Assembly (NCBI RefSeq): GCF_000766145.1
Contig: NZ_JNFB01000045.1
Coordinates: 104,177 to 168,176, forward strand
DNA length: 64,000 nt
Source: Paenilisteria newyorkensis
GTDB lineage: Bacteria; Bacillota; Bacilli; Lactobacillales; Listeriaceae
Direction: 5' to 3'
In this document: in pieces, positions 38,209 to 47,227 of the stretch
Numbering within the stretch: position 1 is the first letter of the stretch
How the letters are laid out: the number at the start of each line of letters is the position of its first letter
The notes under the pieces: generated by a model
Databases searched by the model: none
The model's input: the letters and a program-made list of their open reading frames with translations, nothing else
What the model was told of the DNA's origin: nothing
Position numbers and translations under genes: made by a program

Positions 38209-38562
38209 ATGGTTGATACGGTGGAGGAATACATGGCGGGGGTGGAGACGGATGAGCAGCGGAAATGGACGATGACATTTGTTAGTTTTATGCGTGAAAA
38301 TTATCCGGATTTCGAGGAGAAGATTTCGTATCAGATTCCGACATTTAAATTTGGGAAGCAGTATATCGCGTTTTCGAATGCCAAAACACATTTTTCGGTG
38401 CATACGCTGGATTTTGAGTTGGTTTTGGAGATGAAGGAGCGATTGCCACACGCTAAATTTGGTAAAGGGTGCGTAAAAGTGAAGTTTGAGGATGATGACG
38501 CGATTCCGGAGCTTTTCAAGTTTTGCAGGGAAATTGTTGTTCGAAATCACATAGGAATGTAA
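38209..38562 (+). CDS. DUF1801 / YdhG-like protein
   Basis: A 117-residue protein. EYMAGVETDEQRKW, the segment EKISYQIPTFKFGKQYIAF and the C-terminal HAKFGKGCVKVKF match the DUF1801 family (frataxin-like YdhG fold, proposed iron chaperone). RBS TTGGAGGGA. It is followed by a terminator. The iron role is from family knowledge only. Confidence 0.8.
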   Translation: MVDTVEEYMAGVETDEQRKWTMTFVSFMRENYPDFEEKISYQIPTFKFGKQYIAFSNAKTHFSVHTLDFELVLEMKERLPHAKFGKGCVKVKFEDDDAIPELFKFCREIVVRNHIGM

Positions 38563-38570
38563 GTGGAAAT

Positions 38571-38604
38571 CGCCCAAGTTGGATGACAGCTTGGGTGTTT
38601 TTTT
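38571..38604 (+). terminator. Terminator after the DUF1801 gene
   Basis: CGCCCAAG and CTTGGGTG arms followed by seven T. Confidence 0.8.
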
Positions 38605-38740
38605 GGCTTCTAGACACACTTTTGACAAAATGAGGATAGTAACACTGGATTTCTTGAGGTTAGATATTGGAATTCGTGGTATATTTAAAAGGGAACATAA
38701 GTTCTTGTTTTATTTGGGAATAGAGAGGGGAAATTTTGAG

Positions 38741-40549
38741 ATGTATGATGATACGATTTTAGATGGGGCAGTTGTGAATGTGAAGGATGCGTTATTTGGC
38801 GCGAAAGGGGACGGAGAGACGGATGATACGGTGGCGATTCAGGCTGCGATTGATGCGCTGTTTGCGTCGCCGGTTGGCCCGGACTCTACGGTTGCGATGG
38901 AAGGGGGCATTGTGTTTTTCCCGCCTGGGGATTATGTGATTACGAAGCCGATTCATTTGGTAAATACGGGTGTCAAGCTGATGGGCGCGTCACCGGTTTC
39001 GTCCACGATTGTTCCGCGAGGCGAGTTGGTGATGGATGAGAATGGTGTGAAAAAGCTATTGTTTGACGGGAAAGAAGAGGGAAATGCTGCGATTGAGATT
39101 AAGTATATTAACAAAGAGGGCAAGCGGACGTTTATGCGGGATATGAATATTCAAAATCTTGGTTTTGATATGGGGAATGTGAATAAGACGACGATGATTC
39201 GAGTGATTCGGCCATATGATTTGTGCCATTTTGAGAATTTGATGTTTGTGAATATCCGCGGGACGGCGATTGCTTGTATGAGTGAATATCCAGATAATAT
39301 GCAGCCGGAGCCAAAAGGATTGGGGCAGGGCGTGATTTTCCGGGATATTCATATTGATAATAGTGCTACAGTGCTCGACAATTTGAAAAATGGGCAGTAT
39401 GTGACGTTTAATAAGTTGTTGGATCGGGGACGACCGCAAGATGCAACGTTGCCCGCGATTTATTTGGAGAATGTGAATGAGAGTTATATGGACAATGTAA
39501 AAGTGAATGCGACGGGTGTGAAGGTTGATTTGGCTGGGAATGTGGTGCGGGATGCGACGAACCAGACGGCGATTTCTTACGCTCCGAGGTCGGCAGTTTT
39601 GATGGAAGGTTGCCAAGGTATGAATATTCACATGTCGTCGTTTAACCAGTTGAGCAAGCCGGCGATTGATATTCGGCGCGGGACGATGGGGAAACAGGGC
39701 GCGTCGATTTATCATTTTATCGGTGGGAATACGTTCGAGGAGATTTCAGATTCGGCGATTAGAGTGGACGGAGATGTTGTCGCGGCAGGTGCTGGTAAGA
39801 ATGTCAGCAATATTATTGTGGAGGAAAACCGGATTCTTGGCAAAAAGCAACCGGAGTACCAGTATGTTCTCGATAATTGCGATTTGGTGACGATTCACGG
39901 TCGGACTAGTGTGAAAGTCGGGAAAAATGCGCTGAATACGACGATTTATGCGACAGATGTGAATAAAGCGGATGCGGCGAATCCGATTTTGGGTCAGCGA
40001 AAAATTCTTGATGAGGGACAGCGAACGTTGATTATTGGGCGGGAATATCGATTTGATGATTATACGCAAACGCTTGCTATCAATTCTGTCGTGAAGCCGG
40101 CCGGAGCAATTTTACCGGTACAAAAAATGGCGGATTTGGCGCGTGCTTCGGTGAATAATGTGGGGAAAGTGGCATTTGTGAGGGAAGGAGCGGGTGCGGC
40201 GGAGCAGGATAATTTGATGTATGTCAAAAAATGCTTGGATGGGACGCATCAATGGGCGCGCGTTCAAAGCCAGATTGTGTATACGGAAACGGTGACGCCT
40301 GTGAAATATAAACTGAGTGCTTCGTATATCACGGGAACTTACACGGGGAATGTGAAAAAACTGCGTGTGACGGCAACGAATAGTGCTGGGACGGTGATTG
40401 ATAAGCAAGGTGGCGAATTTTTGGCGGATGGGACGTTTCGTTTCTATTATAAAACAGTGTTGAATAATATCAATTATGATGTTAAACTTCAAGTACTTGG
40501 AGCGAACGACGAGATTATTTACAAGACGGGGCTCGAATTAGAAGCGTAA
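38741..40549 (+). CDS. Pectate-lyase-superfamily beta-helix protein with C-terminal Ig-like domain
   Basis: A 602-residue protein. The start region VVNVKDALFGAKGDGETDDT with AIQAAIDA is the hallmark of Pectate_lyase_3 (tailspike/GH28-like) proteins. A right-handed beta-helix follows to about residue 520, then one Ig-like repeat (about 525-602) of the same kind as in the PL8 protein at the left end. No signal peptide is visible. The frame extends back to 38579, but the ATG at 38741 has the GAGAGGGG site. It probably binds or cuts a polysaccharide. How it would leave the cell is unclear. Confidence 0.82.
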   Translation: MYDDTILDGAVVNVKDALFGAKGDGETDDTVAIQAAIDALFASPVGPDSTVAMEGGIVFFPPGDYVITKPIHLVNTGVKLMGASPVSSTIVPRGELVMDENGVKKLLFDGKEEGNAAIEIKYINKEGKRTFMRDMNIQNLGFDMGNVNKTTMIRVIRPYDLCHFENLMFVNIRGTAIACMSEYPDNMQPEPKGLGQGVIFRDIHIDNSATVLDNLKNGQYVTFNKLLDRGRPQDATLPAIYLENVNESYMDNVKVNATGVKVDLAGNVVRDATNQTAISYAPRSAVLMEGCQGMNIHMSSFNQLSKPAIDIRRGTMGKQGASIYHFIGGNTFEEISDSAIRVDGDVVAAGAGKNVSNIIVEENRILGKKQPEYQYVLDNCDLVTIHGRTSVKVGKNALNTTIYATDVNKADAANPILGQRKILDEGQRTLIIGREYRFDDYTQTLAINSVVKPAGAILPVQKMADLARASVNNVGKVAFVREGAGAAEQDNLMYVKKCLDGTHQWARVQSQIVYTETVTPVKYKLSASYITGTYTGNVKKLRVTATNSAGTVIDKQGGEFLADGTFRFYYKTVLNNINYDVKLQVLGANDEIIYKTGLELEA

Positions 40550-40563
40550 GGAGAGATGCGAAA

Positions 40564-40923
40564 GTGGCGAAATATCCGACGATTCACGAGGCAGCGCTGA
40601 GCTTGAAAGGCGCGACGCATGATTACAAAGAAGAATGGGGCGCTGACCGCTTTTTTGTAGGTGAAAAAATGTTTGCGATGCTTGGAACGAACAAAGAAGG
40701 CCGCGATATTCTCACGGTAAAAGTGGAGCCGAATCAGGGCGAGATTTTGCGATCAGAAAACCCAGCGATTATTCCGGGTTATTACATGAATAAGTCGCAC
40801 TGGGTATCGGTATTATTGGATGAAGAGAATAACGCAGAATTCTTGGCAAAATTGTTGGCGCATGGCTACGAACAAGTCTTGCGAAAACTACCGAAGTATC
40901 GCCAAAAAGAGATAGAAGGCTAA
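40564..40923 (+). CDS. MmcQ/YjbR-family protein
   Basis: A 119-residue protein. The pattern SLKGATHDYKEEWGADRFFV, the segment AMLGTNKEG and the end GYYMNKSHWVSVLLD match the MmcQ/YjbR family (CyaY-like fold, possible DNA binding). GTG start after AAGGAGAG, 14 bases after the beta-helix gene, so cotranscribed. Function unknown. Confidence 0.82.
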   Translation: MAKYPTIHEAALSLKGATHDYKEEWGADRFFVGEKMFAMLGTNKEGRDILTVKVEPNQGEILRSENPAIIPGYYMNKSHWVSVLLDEENNAEFLAKLLAHGYEQVLRKLPKYRQKEIEG

Positions 40924-40924
40924 G

Positions 40925-40968
40925 AAAAAGAGATTATCGCCGTCAAAGGGTAGCGATAATCTCTTTTT
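40925..40968. terminator. Bidirectional terminator
   Basis: A perfect 16-base stem AAAAAGAGATTATCGC / GCGATAATCTCTTTTT between convergent genes. Confidence 0.95.
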
Positions 40969-40971
40969 GTG

Positions 40972-41547
40972 TCATGATTTTAGATCAGCGAGTTGCGCCC
41001 GATCGATATCTTTAAAATCAGCTAAATAATCCGACGCGTCTTTTTTCATTATCACGGTCGCGACGCTTTCTGATTTAGCGTTGACGGTGTTCCACAAAGC
41101 ATCAGGAACAATCACGATTTTTTTCGCGTAAGTCCGTGCATCGCCGAGTGTGATATTGCCGCCGTATGCGACTGTTTGTTCTTTTTCGCCAATTTGGATT
41201 TTCGTCGCGTCACCTTGCGCCAACAGGAGTAGCTTTCCGTTTGTGGCGGGTAGCTCTTTCAAAGCTTCTGTTTTATCCGAATCGACCACTTTCGTGAAAG
41301 CTTGCTGTTTTTGCATTTTCTTCGCATCCGATTCTTTTATGAAAACGGTCAAATTATCGCCATCACCGTCTTGTTTTGCCTCATAAATAGTAGATGAATC
41401 GATATTTTCCTTATTACTAGCAATCGTTTTTGTCACCTGGTCATGACCGCCGTAGACAATTAAGCCTTTCGCTTTATCAAAAATACAGCCGGATAGAGCT
41501 AGTAAAAGCCCGCCCAGAACCATTCCAATCAGTAAAGTTTTTTTCAT
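40972..41547 (-). CDS. Putative lipoprotein of unknown function
   Basis: A 191-residue protein beginning MKKTLLIGMVLGGLLLALSG followed by Cys21 (lipobox LSGC). The frame continues upstream to 41616, but the ATG at 41547 gives a proper lipoprotein signal and lies after AGGAGTTGGG. The mature part (KGLIVYGGHDQVTKTIASNK) has no motif I recognise and is rich in Lys, Asp and Ala. It is anchored on the outer face of the membrane. Confidence 0.75.
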   Translation of the reverse strand: MKKTLLIGMVLGGLLLALSGCIFDKAKGLIVYGGHDQVTKTIASNKENIDSSTIYEAKQDGDGDNLTVFIKESDAKKMQKQQAFTKVVDSDKTEALKELPATNGKLLLLAQGDATKIQIGEKEQTVAYGGNITLGDARTYAKKIVIVPDALWNTVNAKSESVATVIMKKDASDYLADFKDIDRAQLADLKS

Positions 41548-41697
41548 CTTATTCCCAACTCCTAAAATAGATTGAGCATTTCTCTTAGCTCTTAAATCTA
41601 TCTTACCGAACTTCAAGGCATGCTTCCCGCGATTTACGTGACACTATATGTAGTTTTTCTTACGTTTTTGTAGGAAGGATGTCATTTTGCGTATAGA

Positions 41698-41732
41698 CGA
41701 ACGATTTTTGCATTCCATTTCGAAAACGTTCG
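41698..41732 (+). promoter_or_regulatory. purA: PurR operator (pair of PurBoxes) of purA
   Basis: CGAACGATT (41698-41706) and AAACGTTCG (41724-41732) are inverted copies separated by 17 bases, the arrangement bound by the Firmicute purine repressor PurR. They lie just upstream of the purA promoter. Confidence 0.8.
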
Positions 41733-41740
41733 ATAATTCA

Positions 41741-41769
41741 TTGACTATTGCCAGGACAAACGGTACAAT
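41741..41769 (+). promoter_or_regulatory. purA: purA promoter
   Basis: TTGACT (41741-41746), 17-base spacer, TACAAT (41764-41769). Confidence 0.85.
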
Positions 41770-41828
41770 TAGGAGTGGAAAAAGCTTGCGAAATCGAGCT
41801 TAAAAGACCAATTAAATGAGGTGTTTAG

Positions 41829-43118
41829 ATGTCTTCAGTTGTTGTTGTAGGAACACAGTGGGGCGATGAAGGAAAAGGGAAGATTACGGATTTTCTTTCC
41901 GAGAATGCGGAGGCTATCGCGCGTTACCAAGGCGGTAATAACGCAGGCCATACGATCAAATTTGATGGAGAAACGTACAAATTGCACTTAATTCCATCTG
42001 GTATTTTTTACAAAGAGAAGATTAGTGTTATCGGAAACGGGATGGTTGTTGATCCGAAAGCGCTTGTGACAGAGCTAAACTATTTACATGAAAAAGGCGT
42101 AAGTACGGAGAATTTGCGTATTTCGAACCGCGCGCACGTTATTTTGCCGTATCATATTCGCATTGACGAAGCGGATGAAGTACGTAAAGGTGCTAACAAA
42201 ATCGGTACAACGAAAAAAGGGATTGGCCCAGCGTACATGGATAAAGCCGCGCGTGTTGGTATTCGTATCGTGGACCTTTTGGACAAAGAGACTTTTAAAG
42301 AGAAATTAGAGCATAACTTACAAGAGAAAAACCGTTTATTGGAGCGTTTCTATGAGTTGGAAGGCTTTAAAATAGAAGACATTTTAGAAGAGTATTACGA
42401 ATATGGTCAGCAATTTAAGCAATATGTTTGCGATACATCGGTTGTGTTGAATGACGCGCTGGACGATGGAAAACGTGTTCTTTTTGAGGGTGCGCAAGGG
42501 GTTATGCTGGATATTGACCAAGGTACATATCCGTTCGTAACGTCGAGTAATCCGATTGCTGGTGGCGTAACGATTGGTAGCGGCGTTGGCCCTTCAAAAA
42601 TTAACCACGTTGTCGGCGTTGCAAAAGCTTATACGACGCGTGTTGGTGATGGCCCATTCCCGACGGAGCTTGATAATGAAATCGGCGATAACATTCGTGA
42701 AGTTGGCCGTGAATATGGAACGACGACTGGCCGTCCGCGCCGTGTTGGCTGGTTCGACAGTGTTGTTGTCCGCCATGCCCGCCGTGTGAGTGGTTTGACG
42801 GATCTTTCCTTGACGCTTTTAGACGTTTTGACAGGCATTAAGAAATTGCAGGTCTGCGTCGCGTATGAGTTGGATGGCAAGGTTATTGAAGAATTCCCGG
42901 CGAGTTTGAAAGAATTAGCTCGTTGCAAACCGGTATACGAAGAATTAGACGGTTGGGAAGAGGACATTACGAATGTGAAATCGTTGGATGATTTACCAGC
43001 GAATGCGCGTCATTACATGGAGCGTATCGCCCAACTGACCGGCGTTCAGGTTTCGATGTTCTCGGTAGGACCGGATCGTTCGCAGACGCATGTTGTGAAG
43101 AGTGTTTGGCGATTATAA
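41829..43118 (+). CDS. purA: Adenylosuccinate synthetase
   Basis: A 429-residue protein of standard length. Family motifs are visible: [19 protein letters not shown] at the N-terminus, GNNAGHTI, the IMP-binding loop [11 protein letters not shown] and the C-terminal GPDRSQTHV. It makes adenylosuccinate from IMP, aspartate and GTP, the first committed step to AMP. RBS GAGGTG, start ATG. In L. monocytogenes, as I recall, it directly follows dnaB; here about 31 kb of other genes lie between them. PurR control is predicted from the PurBoxes. Confidence 0.99.
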   Translation: MSSVVVVGTQWGDEGKGKITDFLSENAEAIARYQGGNNAGHTIKFDGETYKLHLIPSGIFYKEKISVIGNGMVVDPKALVTELNYLHEKGVSTENLRISNRAHVILPYHIRIDEADEVRKGANKIGTTKKGIGPAYMDKAARVGIRIVDLLDKETFKEKLEHNLQEKNRLLERFYELEGFKIEDILEEYYEYGQQFKQYVCDTSVVLNDALDDGKRVLFEGAQGVMLDIDQGTYPFVTSSNPIAGGVTIGSGVGPSKINHVVGVAKAYTTRVGDGPFPTELDNEIGDNIREVGREYGTTTGRPRRVGWFDSVVVRHARRVSGLTDLSLTLLDVLTGIKKLQVCVAYELDGKVIEEFPASLKELARCKPVYEELDGWEEDITNVKSLDDLPANARHYMERIAQLTGVQVSMFSVGPDRSQTHVVKSVWRL

Positions 43119-43119
43119 A

Positions 43120-43246
43120 GCTGAAACGGCCCGTTCAGCTCCGAAAAAAACTGGAGCGACCGCAGTAAAAATCCTCTTTTGATTTTTATGGAGGGCGTGA
43201 AGTTTTCGAGGAGTTGGCCGTTGAAGCTAGATTTCGAAGACGCAGA
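43120..43246 (+). repeat. Structured intergenic repeat, copy A
   Basis: 127 bases directly after purA. Stems: AGCT-GA-AACGGCC / GGCCGTT-GA-AGCT (outer, with a symmetric GA-GA internal loop; GGCC arms at 43125-43131 and 43216-43222), CAGCTCC / GGAGTTG, and an inner hairpin TAAAAATC / GATTTTTA with a 7-base loop (43166-43188). Copy B at 43341-43467 has the same length and layout with different stem sequences. Confidence 0.7.
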
Positions 43247-43340
43247 ACGTGATGTAGAGCATGGATTACATGCTCACTGCGTTCTCATGCATATTGAGGT
43301 TCTAAATCGGCAAGTAATGCCTCATAAGAACCACAACAAA

Positions 43341-43467
43341 GCTGAAAGAGCCCGTTAGCCTCGACAGAATTTGTTAGGGGGCGCAGTGAAAACCCGTACT
43401 TGGTTTTTGCGGAGGTCACGAAAATTCCGAGAGGCTGGCTCTTGAAGCTGGATTTCGAAGACGCAGA
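43341..43467 (+). repeat. Structured intergenic repeat, copy B
   Basis: 127 bases. Stems: AGCT-GA-AAGAGCC / GGCTCTT-GA-AGCT (GCC arms at 43346-43352 and 43437-43443), TAGCCTC / GAGGCTG, and an inner hairpin GAAAACC / GGTTTTT with a 7-base loop (43388-43408). Blocks shared with copy A are the start GCTGAA, the segment GCAGT before the inner hairpin and the end GATTTCGAAGACGCAGAA. Between the copies lie two more hairpins (GAGCATG/CATGCTC and GGTTCT/AGAACC). Confidence 0.7.
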
Positions 43468-43472
43468 AATAG

Positions 43473-43508
43473 GAAGAGAAGTTAGGTATTGCGCCTAGCT
43501 TCTCTTTT
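43473..43508. terminator. Terminator at the end of the acetyltransferase gene
   Basis: AAGAGAAGTTAGG pairs with CCTAGCTTCTCTT, followed by TTTT. It overlaps the stop codon of the minus-strand gene and can end transcripts coming from purA. Confidence 0.75.
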
Positions 43509-43998
43509 TTAATGTGTACATAATCTCGTTTCCTTCCGCAAAAACTGGATTTAGCGTGAACCCAAGTTTTTTGAGGAGTTGGGTGGAGCGGTCGTTGTTT
43601 TTGTGCGTTACGCCGTCGATTTGTTGGAGTTGTGTGAAACCGTAGTCGAGCACGGCTTTTAAAGCTTCAAGCATGTAGCCTGAACCCTGAAATGTCGGCA
43701 ATAATTCATAGCCTAAATCCGCGCGTGTCTGTTCTTCTGAGAAATTCCAGAGGCAAGCGGTTCCGATGAGTTCGGCGGTTTCTTGTAGCGTGATGGCCCA
43801 GAAAATCCAGGTTTCGCGGTCGATTCCTGTGTTTATTTTATCGATAAATGCGGCGGATTCCTCCAGGTTTTGCTGTAACGGGCGGTCTTGAAAAGCGGCG
43901 ACTTCCGGATTTGATCGCAGGGCAAAAATGGCGCTGGAATCATCGGGGGTTAGTTGTCTTAGTGTGAGTCGCGGCGTTTGGATGATTGGGAATGTCAT
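43495..43998 (-). CDS. GNAT acetyltransferase, RimJ/RimL type
   Basis: A 167-residue protein with the RimJ/RimL pattern: TPRLTLRQLTPDDSSAIFAL at the N-terminus, a mid-region DLGYELLPTFQGSGYMLEAL (acetyl-CoA loop QGSGYM) and the ending HKNNDRSTQLLKKLGF. RBS AAGGAGG. These enzymes acetylate N-termini of proteins or small molecules. The target is unknown. Confidence 0.9.
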   Translation of the reverse strand: MTFPIIQTPRLTLRQLTPDDSSAIFALRSNPEVAAFQDRPLQQNLEESAAFIDKINTGIDRETWIFWAITLQETAELIGTACLWNFSEEQTRADLGYELLPTFQGSGYMLEALKAVLDYGFTQLQQIDGVTHKNNDRSTQLLKKLGFTLNPVFAEGNEIMYTLKKRS

Positions 43999-44207
43999 AG
44001 GATTAGCCTCCTTAGGTTGTTTGTTCGATCATAGAACATTTCTTTGTGAAAAGCAATACGTTTATAGTTTACGTATAAGTTAATGTTATTTTTATCTGTT
44101 TGACACAATGGTTATCTATTGTATATAATGCAAGTAAGATGGCTTTTTAGTTTGATTAACTTTAGAGTTTATTGTAAGCGTTTTTTTATAAGGAGGAGCG
44201 ATGTGAA

Positions 44208-46004
44208 ATGTTGAGAGAAGAATATCCGCGACCGCAATTTGTGAGGGAAAACTGGATGAATTTGAATGGGGAATGGGAATTTGCTTTTGATGATGGGGAC
44301 GTTGGGTTGCGTGAGGGCTGGTTTCGTGGCGATGTGACGTTTGCGAAACGGATTGTCGTGCCATTTGCGTATCAGACGGCGCTTAGTGGGATTGATGACC
44401 AGGCGCATCACGAGATTGTTTGGTATAAGCGGGAGTTTGCGCTGGCGGATTTGGACGGTGGCAAGGAAGTGAAGCTGCATTTTGGTGCGGTGGATTATTC
44501 GGCGAGCATTTTTGTGAACGGGCAGAAGGTCGGCGAGCATGACGGCGGGCATACGTCGTTTACGCTGGACATCACGCCCTTTGTGGCTGGTGGTGAGGCT
44601 GTGACGCTAGTTGTGAGGGTATTTGATCCGCAAAAAGATGAGACGATTCCGCGTGGGAAGCAGAGTTGGACGCCGGAACCGGACTCGATTTGGTATACGA
44701 ACACAACGGGAATTTGGCAGACGGTTTGGCTGGAAATCGTGGACGCGCTACATATTGAAAAGCTGCGCATGACGCCGAATGTGGACACAGGTATGGTGGA
44801 ACTCGATTTGAATTTTGCGGGCGGCGTGATTGGTAAGCGCTTACGATATGCGATTCATTTCGGGGAGACGCTGGTTGCTGAGGATGCGGTGACGTTGACG
44901 CAAAACCATATACAGCGCGACGTGGCGATTTATCAAAAACAGATTTTCCGCTCGCCGAACCATAATGACGGCTGGAATTGGACGCCAGAAAACCCGAACC
45001 TTTTTCAGATTGAATTTTGCCTAGAGGACGATTCGGTGGTGTATGATGAGGTTTCGTCGTATTTTGGAATGCGCAAGGTGCACACGGAGGCCGGCATGGT
45101 TTATTTGAACAACCGCCCCTACTATCAAAAATTGGTGCTGGATCAAGGCTATTGGCGTGATGGTTTGTTGACTGCGCCGTCCGATGAAGCGTTGCGTTAC
45201 GATATCGAGCTCGCCAAGGAAATGGGATTCAACGGTTGCCGTAAACATCAAAAAGTAGAAGATCCGCGTTTCCTATATTGGGCAGACACGCTGGGCTACC
45301 TCGTTTGGGGCGAATGCGCGGCGGCACCAGTTTATACAGAAGACGCCGCGACCCGACTGACTCGCGAATGGTTAGAAATTATCGAGCGCGATTACAATCA
45401 TCCTAGCATCGTGACGTGGGTGCCAATCAACGAAAGCTGGGGCGTACCAGGCATTCACAACAATCGAGAACAACAACATCACACCCAAGCGATGTATCAT
45501 CTCATTCATTCGCTCGACAAAACCCGCCCGGTAATCTCCAATGACGGCTGGGAAATGACCGAAACCGATATTTGCGCGGTGCATAATTATTCACACGGCC
45601 GCGAAGACGAACCCCAGAAGTACGCCGATTTTAGCAGGACAATCCACAACAAAGAAGCCATTTTGAAATCCCAATCCACCTTACGCGCCATTTACGCAGC
45701 AGGATTCGAGCACCAAGGCGCGCCAATTTTGCTAACAGAATTCGGTGGCATAGGCTTTCAAACCGGCGACCAGAGCGGCTGGGGCTACACATCCGTGAAA
45801 AACGCCGAAGAATTCGTCGCCGATTACAGCCGCGTCATGCACGCCGTCTACAGCTCAAAAGCCCTACACGGCTACTGCTACACCCAACTGACCGACGTAG
45901 AAGTCGAAATCAACGGCCTGCTAACATACGACCGCGAACCAAAATGCGAATTAAAGCGGATACGAGAGATAAATGACCAGTATTTCGATCAGATTGTAGA
46001 ATAG
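44208..46004 (+). CDS. Glycoside hydrolase family 2 enzyme (beta-galactosidase/glucuronidase-like)
   Basis: A 598-residue cytoplasmic enzyme with an N-terminal jelly-roll (REEYPRPQFVRENWMNLNGE), an immunoglobulin-like middle domain and a C-terminal TIM barrel. The likely acid/base Glu is in WVPINESWGVPG (near 409) and the nucleophile Glu in ILLTEFGG (near 512). RBS AAGGAGGAG. Its length matches the short GH2 group rather than LacZ. A cre-like sequence with two mismatches lies at 44173-44186. The glycosidic substrate cannot be told. Confidence 0.9.
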   Translation: MLREEYPRPQFVRENWMNLNGEWEFAFDDGDVGLREGWFRGDVTFAKRIVVPFAYQTALSGIDDQAHHEIVWYKREFALADLDGGKEVKLHFGAVDYSASIFVNGQKVGEHDGGHTSFTLDITPFVAGGEAVTLVVRVFDPQKDETIPRGKQSWTPEPDSIWYTNTTGIWQTVWLEIVDALHIEKLRMTPNVDTGMVELDLNFAGGVIGKRLRYAIHFGETLVAEDAVTLTQNHIQRDVAIYQKQIFRSPNHNDGWNWTPENPNLFQIEFCLEDDSVVYDEVSSYFGMRKVHTEAGMVYLNNRPYYQKLVLDQGYWRDGLLTAPSDEALRYDIELAKEMGFNGCRKHQKVEDPRFLYWADTLGYLVWGECAAAPVYTEDAATRLTREWLEIIERDYNHPSIVTWVPINESWGVPGIHNNREQQHHTQAMYHLIHSLDKTRPVISNDGWEMTETDICAVHNYSHGREDEPQKYADFSRTIHNKEAILKSQSTLRAIYAAGFEHQGAPILLTEFGGIGFQTGDQSGWGYTSVKNAEEFVADYSRVMHAVYSSKALHGYCYTQLTDVEVEINGLLTYDREPKCELKRIREINDQYFDQIVE

Positions 46005-46015
46005 ACCACAAACAA

Positions 46016-46043
46016 GAAGGGCCTCCCAGCAACGAGGCCCTTC
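46016..46043 (+). terminator. Stem-loop after the GH2 gene
   Basis: Perfect GAAGGGCCTC / GAGGCCCTTC stem with an 8-base loop, but no T run. Confidence 0.6.
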
Positions 46044-46062
46044 CTATCTATGTGTGAAATGT

Positions 46063-46091
46063 TTGCCAAGCCAGAGCGAAAGTGCTAGAAT
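46063..46091 (+). promoter_or_regulatory. tRNA-Lys promoter
   Basis: TTGCCA (46063-46068), 17-base spacer, TAGAAT (46086-46091) with the extended TGC just before the -10, about 30 bases upstream of the tRNA. Confidence 0.75.
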
Positions 46092-46121
46092 AAGTCTTGT
46101 CGGTAAAAACATTTATCGTAC

Positions 46122-46195
<74 letters not shown>

Positions 46196-46520
46196 TTCAT
46201 AAAACCGTTTAGGCTGTAGAGCTTAGGCGGTTTTTAGTTTGTGAAAATAGAGGTAAAAAAGTTAAGAAATGGTTTCCATGGGCAGAGCGTGGGCAGAAGT
46301 CTAGAAATAGCGATTTCTATTGTATCAAGTTTAGCGCGTATCATATTTTCATATGCCTCTTAATTTGCCTAGATATTTTCTTGATATGCTTCCTAACATC
46401 ACCTTAAGTATCTCCTCTACTAATAATATATTCTAACCTCTCATTCATTATATAATTCCAGTATCATGTAGCAAGGTTAGCTATAGAACTAAAATACATT
46501 ATTCCATTTTAAAAACTCAG
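46196..46520. other. Gene-free left end of the island
   Basis: About 325 AT-rich bases without a supported ORF, in the place where an integrase gene or its relics might be expected. The sequence CAGAGCGTGGGCAGAAG near 46285-46301 recalls phage attachment-region sequence, but nothing more can be said. A small hairpin AAACCGTTTAGG / TTAGGCGGTTTTTA near 46202-46238 can serve as terminator for the tRNA. Confidence 0.4.
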
Positions 46521-46542
46521 AAAAGGGCTTTTTTTATGTATA

Positions 46543-46556
46543 ACATATGGTATAAT
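46543..46556 (+). promoter_or_regulatory. Probable promoter of the LXG operon
   Basis: An extended -10 element TGGTATAAT ending at 46556, with a poor -35 (CTTTTT), 42 bases before the first gene. Confidence 0.5.
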
Positions 46557-46597
46557 ATTTCCATGAGGTACTAAATAAAGGAAGGATTGAGTAAGAA

Positions 46598-46891
46598 GTG
46601 GCAAAGAAAATACAGCTACCGAGTGGGAGATTATCGGAACATGCGACCGCGATTGGGAAGAATTCAGATGCTTTGGCATTTAAACTAAGCCCCAATGTTG
46701 CTTATTCCACAGGCACGGCGCAAGAATTAGTCCAGGATTGCATGGAAATGACACAATTTTTGCAAGCGTTTCCGAGTGCATTTGTAAAAGACGGGCAGAA
46801 CTTAAAGGATGTAGAGAAAGCTTTTGTGGCATCAGAAAAAGCATTGGGACAAATGTTGCAATCAGGATTGGATTTTGTCGGGAAGAAATGA
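46598..46891 (+). CDS. Small type VII secretion effector-associated protein (TIGR04197/SACOL2603-like)
   Basis: A 97-residue helical protein with GTG start after GGAAGG. The start KIQLPSGRLSEHATAIGKNS and the alpha-helical hairpin with a LQAFPSAFVKDGQNLKDVEKA segment resemble the small WXG100-like family that precedes LXG toxins in Firmicutes. No signal peptide. These proteins are thought to act as partners that guide the LXG protein to the ESX (type VII) secretion machine. First gene of a four-gene group. Confidence 0.7.
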   Translation: MAKKIQLPSGRLSEHATAIGKNSDALAFKLSPNVAYSTGTAQELVQDCMEMTQFLQAFPSAFVKDGQNLKDVEKAFVASEKALGQMLQSGLDFVGKK

Positions 46892-46912
46892 TCATGAGGG
46901 GGCATAGGGAAG

Positions 46913-47227
46913 ATGGAAAAAGAGAGAAAACTGCTAGAAAAACGATTAGAAGAGAGTGTCAATAAACGCCGGAAATTAGAGGATATTCAGATAGGATTGA
47001 TTCAACTGAATCGAGATAAAGCGAATATTCTTGTGAACTTTAGTGACGCGTGGCAAGGGGAGAAGGCCGATAAAACGATGAGTAGACTGGAAGACGCGGT
47101 GGAAGAGGAATGGCGTGAGACGCGTAAGTACGTGAATGCGTTAGAAGACGAAATCATCGAGGAAAAACGACAAATTCGCATCCAGTTGGAGAAGTTGAAG
47201 GAGAATGCGAAAAATGGCGCGCATTGA
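46913..47227 (+). CDS. Coiled-coil LXG partner (DUF5082-like)
   Basis: A 104-residue, strongly charged coiled-coil protein (KLLEKRLEESVNKRRKLEDI; later FSDAWQGEKADKTM with a WXG-type turn). It fits the DUF5082-type LXG-associated helical proteins. RBS GAGGGGGCATAGGG. Its 3' end overlaps the LXG gene start by 14 bases, which supports a joint complex. The C-terminal half has the spacing of an ESX partner helix. Confidence 0.7.
   Translation: MEKERKLLEKRLEESVNKRRKLEDIQIGLIQLNRDKANILVNFSDAWQGEKADKTMSRLEDAVEEEWRETRKYVNALEDEIIEEKRQIRIQLEKLKENAKNGAH

Noticed and set aside
46270..46330. Integrase remnant at the left end of the island
   Set aside because: No frame gives recognisable recombinase motifs; only a faint resemblance to phage attachment-region sequence.
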